From Pseudomonas syringae (GTDB lineage: Bacteria; Pseudomonadota; Gammaproteobacteria; Pseudomonadales; Pseudomonadaceae): a stretch of DNA of 64,000 nt. The stretch's first letter is position 1; every line of letters starts with the position of its first letter. Positions 45,801 through 52,775 of the stretch are shown here, one piece after another. The notes under the pieces are model-generated. The model was not told the origin of the DNA, did not search any database, and saw only the letters and a program-made list of their open reading frames with translations. A program made the translations under genes and the position numbers. The stretch lies in assembly GCF_000737245.1 (NCBI RefSeq), contig NZ_JPQU01000023.1, positions 186,001 through 250,000 of the forward strand. The letters run 5' to 3'.

Positions 45801-46578
45801 CGCAGCCGACATCATCCAGCCAGTCCTCGACCACTCGCGAACAACCCGCCTCCTTGAGGCTGGCCACGGCGATCGGCAGAGGATTCAAACCCTGTGCCTG
45901 CAATCGTTCACAGAAAACATCGATGAATGCGGTATTGGCGGCCTGTAAGTGCGAGCGATAAAACAACAGCGCCACGACCGGCTGGCCTGCGCACCACTGC
46001 CCTTGCCAGACAGCAGGATCACTGCTGACCCCTTGGGGATGATAAACAGCGGTGCGCGGCAGCGGCTGCGGCTCAGACCATGGATAGTCTCGACCCAGCA
46101 TGCGGCTGGCAAGGCAACGATAGAAATCCAGCGCGTTGTGCATCCCGCCTTGTCGCAGGAACTGCCAGAGTCGATGGCAGTCCTCGGCGGGCGCGGTGCT
46201 GCGCTCTTCCAGCTCAGGGTCCGGGTTGTCACAACCGGGCACCATGATGATCTGCACACCGCGGGCGGCAAGTTCCCCGAGACGCTCGACCCCATAACGC
46301 CAGTAACCCATCCCGCCATGCAGCGAGATGAAGATCACCTTGGCATGTTGCAGCACGTCCTCGACGTATAGATCCACCGAGGCATGATTCTGTACCTGCA
46401 TGGGGTTAGCCAGACGCAGACTCGGGTAGTCATCAGGGAGTTGCTGCGCTGCCTCGGCCAGGAGTGCCAGGCTCGAATCGCCACTGCAGAGAATCACCAG
46501 CTCGGCGGGCGTCTGCCCAAGGTCGGCAATATTGTCGTCCGGGACAAATCCACCGGGCTGGGTTCTCAGTAGATGCAT
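42802..46578 (-). CDS. cobN: Cobaltochelatase large subunit CobN
   Basis: Large subunit of the aerobic cobalt chelatase that inserts Co2+ into hydrogenobyrinic acid a,c-diamide. The 1258-aa protein shows [18 protein letters not shown] near the N-terminus, the family signature [21 protein letters not shown] in the middle (given here as [14 protein letters not shown]) and a C-terminal [21 protein letters not shown]. Size is usual for CobN. It starts 3 bp after the cobW stop and overlaps chlI, forming one cobW-cobN-chlI-chlD operon under the minus-strand cobalamin riboswitch. Confidence 0.97.
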   Translation of the reverse strand: [1258 protein letters not shown]

Positions 46579-46581
46579 GGG

Positions 46582-47646
46582 TCAGCCAGCAAGCGCAGCG
46601 CGCAATTGAGCTTCAAGGGCGGCGGCGTCCAGTTTCTGGCCGATCAGCACCAGATGGGTAGCGCGTTCTTCATCGGCGCTCCAGGCCCGATCAAAGTGCT
46701 TGTCGAAACGAGTGCCCACGCCCTGGATCAGCAGGCGCATGGGTTTGCCCGGAATCGCCGCGAAGCCTTTGACCCTCAGAATGCCGTGCTGCACCACCAA
46801 CTGAGTCAACGCGTCGAGCAGCAAGCTTTCATCGGCTTGCGGCAGCTTCATCGAGATGGAATCGAAGGCGTCATGATCGTGGTCGTCATGATCATCGCCT
46901 TCATGGTGATCGTGGTGAGTCTTGCGGCCGTCGATGTGCTGCTCTGACTCCGCCCCCAGGCCCAACAGGACATTGATCGGCAAACGACCGCTGCTGGCTT
47001 CGATGACCTTGACCGCTGGCGGCAGCTCTTCAGACACCTCGGCACGCACAGCGGCCAGGCCTGCCGCATCAATCATGTCGGCCTTGTTGAGAATCACCAG
47101 ATCAGCACTGGCCAATTGGTCAGCAAACAGCTCGTGCAGAGGCGATTCGTGGTCCAGATTCGGGTCGAGCTTACGTTGCGCGTCAACCTGATCAGGGAAC
47201 GCAGCGAAAGTACCGGCCAGCACCGCGGGGCTATCAACCACGGTAATCACCGCATCAACCGTGCAGGCGTTGCGGATTTCCGGCCACTGAAAAGCCTGAA
47301 CCAGGGGTTTGGGCAGTGCCAGGCCCGATGTTTCGATAAGAATATGATCCAGATCGCCACGGCGGGCGACCAGCTCGCGCATCACCGGGAAGAACTCTTC
47401 CTGCACCGTGCAGCACAGGCAGCCGTTGGCCAGTTCGTACACGCGGCCGACCGCTTCTTCTTCGCTGCAGCCAATGGTGCACTGCTTGAGGATTTCGCCG
47501 TCGATACCCAGCTCGCCAAACTCGTTGACGATCACTGCGATGCGCCGGCCTTCGGCGTTGTCGAGCATGTGTCGCAGCAGGGTGGTTTTGCCCGAGCCGA
47601 GAAAGCCGGTGACGATGGTGACGGGGAGCTTGGCCAGTGTTTTCAT
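46582..47646 (-). CDS. cobW: CobW-type metal-chaperone GTPase
   Basis: A 354-aa G3E P-loop GTPase thought to deliver cobalt to the chelatase. The P-loop is TGFLGSGKTTLL; the metal-binding CxCC motif lies in NGCLCCTVQ; VILNKADM is the guanine-specificity NKxD motif. A histidine/aspartate-rich stretch (THHDHHEGDDHDDHDHDAFD, about residues 245-264) is a likely metal-loading region, and the C-terminal CobW_C domain follows. The ATG at 47646 gives the usual N-terminus; the frame extends 57 bp upstream. First gene of the operon behind the minus-strand riboswitch. Confidence 0.95.
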   Translation of the reverse strand: MKTLAKLPVTIVTGFLGSGKTTLLRHMLDNAEGRRIAVIVNEFGELGIDGEILKQCTIGCSEEEAVGRVYELANGCLCCTVQEEFFPVMRELVARRGDLDHILIETSGLALPKPLVQAFQWPEIRNACTVDAVITVVDSPAVLAGTFAAFPDQVDAQRKLDPNLDHESPLHELFADQLASADLVILNKADMIDAAGLAAVRAEVSEELPPAVKVIEASSGRLPINVLLGLGAESEQHIDGRKTHHDHHEGDDHDDHDHDAFDSISMKLPQADESLLLDALTQLVVQHGILRVKGFAAIPGKPMRLLIQGVGTRFDKHFDRAWSADEERATHLVLIGQKLDAAALEAQLRAALAG

Positions 47647-47769
47647 GGGATGCCCTTTGGCAATGCGGCGGGCAAACGGGACGAAAACCCTGGGCAATGG
47701 CACAAGGATCGATTCGCCACCGGATCACCCCGCCCGGTTGTAGTGAGAATTCGTCGGGCACATGGCCCG

Positions 47770-47964
47770 GATCGAGGCAGGTCTCCTGGCTTGCGGCGCT
47801 CCCACGTCTATCTTGGGAGCCATCGTTGCGCCTTCCCGCGCTTGGCAGTGGCTGTGCAACGATCATGACCGGTACAGTTGCGGGGGCAGCCGCGGCATTA
47901 CCGCGTTCCCTTCTTAGCTCCTTGCCGCCTGGCTGAACTGAATAGGCGGCCGGAGAACCTCGAA
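47770..47964 (-). ncRNA. Cobalamin riboswitch upstream of cobW
   Basis: Read on the minus strand, the conserved core GCTGCCCCCGCAACTGTA is followed by GCCACTGCC and AAGCGCGGGAAGGCG, and at the 3' end the B12 box AAGCCAGGAGACCTGCC (47776-47794). These are the hallmark blocks of the adenosylcobalamin-sensing aptamer. It lies about 125 bp before the cobW start and should repress the cobW-cobN-chlID operon when cobalamin is plentiful. Confidence 0.95.
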
Positions 47965-47970
47965 CCCGCA

Positions 47971-48013
47971 AGGCTACGCAGTGGTCGCTGGCAGGTCAAT
48001 CAACTGATTGACG
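47971..48013. promoter_or_regulatory. Shared divergent promoter core with 18-bp palindrome
   Basis: GTCAATC-AACT-GATTGAC (47995-48012) is a perfect dyad whose arms supply a -35-like TTGAC on each strand. On the minus strand TTGACC (47999-47994) is 17 bp from TAGCCT (47976-47971), placing a start right before the cobW riboswitch. On the plus strand TTGACG (48008-48013) points to the other riboswitch, with a weaker -10. Promoter assignment is inferred. Confidence 0.5.
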
Positions 48014-48045
48014 TTCTGCACGGCACCATGCTCTCCTACGCACCT

Positions 48046-48245
48046 TGTTACGGGTGCCCTTCACAGGGTGAAACGGGAAACCGGTGCGTTCAAGCCTCAA
48101 GCTTGTGCAAGTCCGGCGCTGCCCCCGCAACGGTAAGCGAGTGAAGAGTCAGATCCACTGTGCCGATCAACGGCATGGGAAGGTGACTCTTGCAGGTTGA
48201 ACGTTCTGCGTTCCGCCCCTCGCAAGCCCGGAGACCGGCCCGACA
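48046..48245 (+). ncRNA. Cobalamin riboswitch upstream of cbtB
   Basis: Plus-strand sequence GGGAAACCGGTG, then GCGCTGCCCCCGCAACGGTA, CCACTGTGCC, GGGAAGG and the B12 box GCAAGCCCGGAGACCGGCC (48222-48240) fit the cobalamin aptamer in order and spacing. It ends about 115 bp before cbtB and should shut off the cbtB-cbtA-cobE-cobM operon in the presence of the cofactor. Confidence 0.95.
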
Positions 48246-48355
48246 TACAGTTATAACTAACCCCGCGGTGGGCGGGCGCTGTTGAACCCTGCTGACTTTC
48301 GTCAGCGGGCTACGCATGCGCTTGCTCACTTGCCGACAGTCAAGAGGGACATGCC

Positions 48356-48541
48356 ATGTCGATCACCGCCACCACCCAGCCCGCCAGCACCACCGCCACC
48401 CAAAGCCAACGCCTGTCGGCCGCCATCAGCGCTGCAATCCTTGGCGCGTGCCTGGTGTACTTCGGTGGTTTTTCGCACATCGAGGCGGTACACAACGCTG
48501 CCCACGATACCCGCCACAGCTCTGCCTTTCCTTGCCATTGA
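48356..48541 (+). CDS. cbtB: Cobalt transporter subunit CbtB
   Basis: A 61-aa single-span membrane protein. A Ser/Thr-rich lead is followed by one hydrophobic helix (AAISAAILGACLVYFGGF) and the CbtB hallmark HIEAVHNAAHDTRHSSAFPCH, whose histidines and cysteine are likely cobalt ligands. GAGGGACATGCC lies before the ATG. It is paired with CbtA 12 bp downstream and regulated by the preceding riboswitch. Family role in cobalt uptake is predicted from riboswitch association. Confidence 0.93.
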   Translation: MSITATTQPASTTATQSQRLSAAISAAILGACLVYFGGFSHIEAVHNAAHDTRHSSAFPCH

Positions 48542-48553
48542 GAATCACCCGCC

Positions 48554-49273
48554 ATGTTCAAGCGAATCGCTCAAACGGCAGGCTTTACCGGCCTGCTCGC
48601 GGCATTACTGCTGACCCTGCTGCAAAGCTTCTGGGTCACACCATTGATCCTCCAAGCCGAAAGTTATGAAAACGCTCCCGCCGAACAGACTCATGAACAC
48701 AGTCATGAGCATGCTCATGGTGAAGCTGCACCTGCCGGGCATGTGCATAACGACGAAGCCTGGTCACCGGAAGATGGCTGGCAGCGCATCCTGTCCACCA
48801 CGGGCGGCAACCTGGTGGTAGCGGTCGGTTTTGCCCTGATGCTCGCGGCGCTCTATACCTTGCGTGCGCCGGGTAGAACCTCTCAAGGTGTGCTCTGGGG
48901 CTTGGCGGGTTTTGCAGTCTTCACGTTGGCACCGACACTGGGCCTGCCACCGGAGTTGCCGGGTACCGCCGCTGCGGACCTGAGCCAACGGCAGATCTGG
49001 TGGGTTGGCACCGCCGCCTCCACCGCTGTCGCCCTGGCGTTGATCGTTTTCGGCCAGCACTGGCTGCTCAAAGTTTTGGGTGTGGCGATTCTGGTGGTAC
49101 CCCATGTGATTGGTGCGCCACAACCGGCAGTCCACGAGAGCCTTGCGCCCGAAGCATTGGCGGCGCAGTTCAAGATTGCCTCGCTGCTGACCAATGCGCT
49201 GTTCTGGATCGCCATGGGCGTGATCAGCGCCTGGCTGTTCCGCCGGCACAATCCTGCCTTCGATCAGGCCTGA
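48554..49273 (+). CDS. cbtA: Cobalt transporter subunit CbtA
   Basis: A 239-aa inner-membrane protein with about five to six hydrophobic helices. After the first helix comes a histidine-rich periplasmic-type loop (HEHSHEHAHGEAAPAGHVH) likely to bind Co2+. The Trp/Gly-rich RQIWWVGTAAST and LVVPHVIGAPQP segments are typical of CbtA. Second gene of the riboswitch-controlled operon. Confidence 0.93.
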   Translation: MFKRIAQTAGFTGLLAALLLTLLQSFWVTPLILQAESYENAPAEQTHEHSHEHAHGEAAPAGHVHNDEAWSPEDGWQRILSTTGGNLVVAVGFALMLAALYTLRAPGRTSQGVLWGLAGFAVFTLAPTLGLPPELPGTAAADLSQRQIWWVGTAASTAVALALIVFGQHWLLKVLGVAILVVPHVIGAPQPAVHESLAPEALAAQFKIASLLTNALFWIAMGVISAWLFRRHNPAFDQA

Positions 49274-49275
49274 TC

Positions 49276-49698
49276 TTGATCAATCCTGAAGCCTCCCGGC
49301 CGACGCTGGTCGTCGGCCTCGGCTGTCAACGGGGTTGCTCTGCAGGCGAGTTGCTGGAGTTGATCGAGCACAGCCTGCACCGCACTGATTTTTGTCTGGC
49401 TGACGTCACCGCCCTCGCCTCCATCGATCTCAAAGCTCGCGAGCCGGGGCTGTTGCAACTGGCCGCACAGCTTGATCGGCCATTGAAATGTTTCAGTGCT
49501 ACGCAACTGGCAGTGTACGAAACGCAACTCAGCCATCGCTCTCCAGTCGCCTTCCAGCACAGTGGTTGTTATGGCGTGGCGGAAAGCGCTGCCCTGGCGT
49601 TGGCCAGCGAGTCAGGCCCTGCACAATTAAGAATCACCCGGCAAAAAAGCGCCCTGGCAACTTTCGCCTTGGCCATCAGCCCCTCTCTTGACCGATAA
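49276..49698 (+). CDS. cobE: Cobalamin biosynthesis protein CobE
   Basis: A 140-aa protein homologous to the C-terminal domain of CbiG: PTLVVGLGCQRGCSAGELLELI at the N-terminus, then LASIDLKAREPGLLQLA and SGCYGVAESAALALA, the family's conserved blocks. CobE is needed in aerobic corrin synthesis and binds corrin intermediates; its chemistry is not settled. There is no ATG at the right place. I propose the TTG at 49276, 3 bp after the cbtA stop, as start; the frame also stays open far upstream over cbtA. Followed by cobM 35 bp downstream. Confidence 0.88.
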   Translation: MINPEASRPTLVVGLGCQRGCSAGELLELIEHSLHRTDFCLADVTALASIDLKAREPGLLQLAAQLDRPLKCFSATQLAVYETQLSHRSPVAFQHSGCYGVAESAALALASESGPAQLRITRQKSALATFALAISPSLDR

Positions 49699-49733
49699 TC
49701 CCAGTTCTTGCCATCTATCGATTCTGGAGCACC

Positions 49734-50480
49734 ATGACGGTCTATTTCATTGGCGCAGGCCCCGGCGACCCCGAACTGATCACGGTCAAAGGCCAGCGCC
49801 TGATCCGGACTTGCCCGGTGATCATCTATGCCGGCTCACTGGTGCCAGCGGCGGTGCTTGAGGGTCATCAGGCGGTTCAAGTCAGCAACAGCGCGGAACT
49901 GCATCTGGAGCAGATCATCACCTTGATGAAATCCGCTCATGACCAAGGCCAGGATGTGGCACGTGTGCATTCCGGGGACCCTAGCCTGTATGGCGCTATC
50001 GGTGAGCAGATTCGCTATCTGCGTGAACTGGGCATCCCATTCGAAATCATCCCCGGCGTGACCGCTACCGCAGCCTGCGCTGCGCTGCTGGAAACCGAGC
50101 TGACCCTGCCGGATATCTCCCAAAGCGTGATCCTGACCCGTTACGCAGACAGGACTTCAATGCCGGAAGGCGAATCCCTGGCAGAACTGGCCCAGCATAA
50201 AGCCACCATGGCGATCCACCTGGGGGTGAACAACCTGGCGAAAATCGTCGCCCAATTGACTCCGCACTATGGCGCCGACTGCCCGATTGCCGTGGTGCAT
50301 CGTGCGAGCTGGCCGGATCAGGACTGGGTGGTGGGAACCCTGACCGACATTGAAGCAAAGGTCACGGAGAAAGGCTTTCGCAGGACCGCGCTGATTCTGG
50401 TCGGGCGCGTGCTGGCCAGTGATGCTTTCAGTGAGTCTTCCCTGTATCGCGCAGGGCATGCGCATCTCTACAGACAGTAG
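49734..50480 (+). CDS. cobM: Precorrin-4 C(11)-methyltransferase
   Basis: SAM-dependent tetrapyrrole methyltransferase that methylates precorrin-4 at C-11. The 248-aa protein begins VYFIGAGPGDPELITVKGQRL, the family's SAM-binding opening, and has VARVHSGDPSLYGAIGEQ, IPGVTATAACAALL and LILVGRVL near the end. Last gene of the cbtB-cbtA-cobE-cobM operon, followed by a REP doublet and a bidirectional terminator. Confidence 0.96.
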   Translation: MTVYFIGAGPGDPELITVKGQRLIRTCPVIIYAGSLVPAAVLEGHQAVQVSNSAELHLEQIITLMKSAHDQGQDVARVHSGDPSLYGAIGEQIRYLRELGIPFEIIPGVTATAACAALLETELTLPDISQSVILTRYADRTSMPEGESLAELAQHKATMAIHLGVNNLAKIVAQLTPHYGADCPIAVVHRASWPDQDWVVGTLTDIEAKVTEKGFRRTALILVGRVLASDAFSESSLYRAGHAHLYRQ

Positions 50481-50485
50481 CTCCA

Positions 50486-50579
50486 CCTGTTGGAGCGAGG
50501 CTTGCCCGCGAAACGGTCAACGCGGTGCAACAGGAAATCCGTGTTTTCGTTCTTCGCGGGCAAGCCTCGCTCCAACAGG
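50486..50579. repeat. REP doublet (REPIN-like), GAGGCTTGCCCGCG stem class
   Basis: CCTGTTGGAGCGAGGCTTGC and GCAAGCCTCGCTCCAACAGG are exact inverse ends separated by about 54 bp, a few bases after the cobM stop. The TTGGAGC start distinguishes it from the GTGGGAGC classes. Confidence 0.85.
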
Positions 50580-50610
50580 TTTCACCGTGAATTTCGCTTA
50601 CCCCACCCAC

Positions 50611-50638
50611 AAAAAACCCCGAACACATCGGGGTTTTT
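50611..50638. terminator. Bidirectional intrinsic terminator between cobM and nfuA
   Basis: AAAAAACCCCGA-ACACA-TCGGGGTTTTT: a 6-bp GC stem flanked by A- and T-tracts, which works for both the plus-strand cobM transcript and the minus-strand nfuA transcript. Confidence 0.88.
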
Positions 50639-50658
50639 GATCCAGCAAAGAAAACCGC

Positions 50659-51252
50659 TTAGTAATAAGCATGCTCTTTCTGGGTGTGGTCGGTGACGTC
50701 ACGCACGCCAGTCAACTCGGGGATGCGCTCTAGCAAGGTACGCTCGATGCCTTCGCGCAAGGTCACGTCAGCCTGACCGCAACCCTGGCAACCGCCGCCG
50801 AACTGCAACACCGCGATGTTTTGCGCGTCTTCCTCGATCACATCGATCAAGGTGACCTGGCCGCCGTGACTGGCAAGGCCTGGGTTGATTTCGGTTTGCA
50901 GGTAATAGTTGATGCGCTCGTTGATCGGGCTGTCGGCGTTGACCATCGGAACTTTGGCGTTTGGCGCCTTGATGGTCAGCTGGCCGCCCATGCGATCAGT
51001 GGCGTAATCGACAACGGCGTCATCCAGAAAGGCTTCGCTGAAACCATCAATCCAGGCCGTGAAACTTTTCAGGCCAATGGCCTTGTCGTCCGGCTTTTCT
51101 TCGCCCGGCTTGCAATAGGCGATGCAGGTTTCAGCGTACTGGGTGCCAGGTTGGGTAATAAACACGCGGATGCCGATGCCCGGGGCATTCTGCTTTTCCA
51201 GCAGATCGGCCAAGTAATCGTGGGCAGCATCGGTAATAGTGATAGCGGTCAT
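50659..51252 (-). CDS. nfuA: Fe/S biogenesis protein NfuA
   Basis: A 197-aa Fe-S cluster carrier with a degenerate A-type N-terminal domain ([15 protein letters not shown]) and a C-terminal Nfu domain bearing the cluster-ligating CxxC in [13 protein letters not shown]. It repairs or delivers 4Fe-4S clusters under oxidative or iron stress. Length and domain order match E. coli NfuA. The ATG at 51252 is preceded by GAGGAATTTTC. Confidence 0.97.
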   Translation of the reverse strand: MTAITITDAAHDYLADLLEKQNAPGIGIRVFITQPGTQYAETCIAYCKPGEEKPDDKAIGLKSFTAWIDGFSEAFLDDAVVDYATDRMGGQLTIKAPNAKVPMVNADSPINERINYYLQTEINPGLASHGGQVTLIDVIEEDAQNIAVLQFGGGCQGCGQADVTLREGIERTLLERIPELTGVRDVTDHTQKEHAYY

Positions 51253-51322
51253 GAAAATTCCTCGCAGACGTGCGGGCAGTTTACGCCAATCGAATGCATC
51301 CTACAAAGTCCTAGTATTTTTG

Positions 51323-52348
51323 TCAGGAAAGAACCTGGGAAGCATTTTCAGCGCGGCGATTGTCCAGCCAGGCCTTCATTCGACGGTACAGGCTCTTTTC
51401 GATCCACTCGTAACTGCCCCATGCACCCAGGCCAATAACCGGCACGCAGATGGCAAACACCAGATACGGGTTGAGGTTGTAATGCTGAGAAGCGAGCCAG
51501 CCACCGTACAACACCAGCACATGCAGCAAGTACACCGAGTAAGAACAATCACCCAATACCTTGAGCACTCGGTTGCCTCGGAACAACGGCTCCATGGCGA
51601 TACACGACATCACGATCAAAGCGCTGGGCAGTCCCCAGGTGAGTAACCGTTGCTGGTCTGCTGACAGGTGATAGATCGCAGTCAGGCCGCAGGCAACGCC
51701 CAACAACGGCAGCCATACCCCTTCCTTGATCCAGCCTCGGCGGTAAATGATGCCGATACCGATGCCCAGCAGAAACTCATAAATGATGTCATTGCCATAG
51801 AAGCGACTGATCAGGCCAGAGCGGGCCAGCACTTCGCAGACTGCAAACAGCGCCGCAGCCACGATCAAGGGGCGATGGCGCTGCTTGAACAGGAATACCG
51901 TAGAGAACAACAGGTAGAAGAACATCTCATAGTTGAGCGTCCAGCCGACGTTCAGGGTCGGGTACAAACCGTAGCCGCCGGGGTTTTCCGCCGGAATGAA
52001 AAACAGCGACAGCATGAAGGTCTGCCAATTGATCACCTGATGCGGCAACAGCGGGGCGGCAACCAGCAGCAACAGCCCCATGGCGGCGGTATAGAACCAG
52101 TACGCCGGGACAATCCGAATGATGCGATTGAGCATGAACCGCCCGGCGGGCATTTCGCTGTTCTGGGTAGACAGAAAGATCACCAGACCACTGATGACGA
52201 AGAAAATATCGACGCCCACGGCGCCCTTGGTTACGAAGAAATCACCAATGGGGCCACTGGCGTGAAAGTTGAAAAAAATCTGCATGAAGTGATGACACAC
52301 CACGACCCACGCGGCGAGTGCCCGCAGGGCTTGAACCGAAATCAACAT
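51323..52348 (-). CDS. Acyltransferase family 3 membrane protein
   Basis: A 341-aa integral membrane O-acyltransferase (OafA/YrhL type) with about ten hydrophobic helices. The family's N-terminal active histidine lies in WVVVCHHFMQ, followed by GAVGVDIFFVISGLVIF and the arginine-containing GRFMLNRIIRIVPAYW. Members transfer acetyl, succinyl or other acyl groups onto surface glycans or antibiotics. No glycan gene lies adjacent, so the acceptor is unknown. Confidence 0.92.
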   Translation of the reverse strand: MLISVQALRALAAWVVVCHHFMQIFFNFHASGPIGDFFVTKGAVGVDIFFVISGLVIFLSTQNSEMPAGRFMLNRIIRIVPAYWFYTAAMGLLLLVAAPLLPHQVINWQTFMLSLFFIPAENPGGYGLYPTLNVGWTLNYEMFFYLLFSTVFLFKQRHRPLIVAAALFAVCEVLARSGLISRFYGNDIIYEFLLGIGIGIIYRRGWIKEGVWLPLLGVACGLTAIYHLSADQQRLLTWGLPSALIVMSCIAMEPLFRGNRVLKVLGDCSYSVYLLHVLVLYGGWLASQHYNLNPYLVFAICVPVIGLGAWGSYEWIEKSLYRRMKAWLDNRRAENASQVLS

Positions 52349-52534
52349 CAGAAACCTCTTGGCCTTTGAACAACCATTCAGGGCGGTAAAAACACCGCTT
52401 GTAACCTGAACACTCAGGGCGTCCGACCGCGGTTATTCAAAAAAGATCGTCAGTTTCTGTTGTTTTCCGGTCAACGGTAGATGGCCGCAGGCCATGTCCG
52501 GTGTGGCTTGCGCGTCTTAATTGGTCCAGAACCT

Positions 52535-52622
52535 GTGGGAGCAAGCTTGCTTGGGAAGAGGCCAGAACATTCCCGCCCATTCTTTGGAGATAGACCGCCT
52601 TCGCGAGCAAGCTCGCTCCCAC
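52535..52622. repeat. REP doublet (REPIN-like), first of a tandem pair
   Basis: GTGGGAGCAAGCTTGCTTGG at the left and GCGAGCAAGCTCGCTCCCAC at the right. The whole unit, including the inner GAGGCCAGAACAT spacer, is repeated at 52647. Confidence 0.85.
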
Positions 52623-52646
52623 AGAATCGAGCTCATCCACACATCT

Positions 52647-52735
52647 GTGGGAGCAAGCTTGCTTGGGAAGAGGCCAGAACATCCCCCGCCTATTCTTATG
52701 GGATAGACCGCCTTCGCGAGCAAGCTCGCTCCCAC
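52647..52735. repeat. REP doublet (REPIN-like), second of a tandem pair
   Basis: Nearly identical to the 52535 unit in both ends and spacer (GGGAAGAGGCCAGAACAT, ATAGACCGCCTTCGCG), so the pair arose by recent duplication or gene conversion. The rest of 52349-52775 holds no gene. Confidence 0.85.
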
Positions 52736-52775
52736 CGATCACCGCTTCCACAGGTGAACGTCCGGCCCAAAAAAT

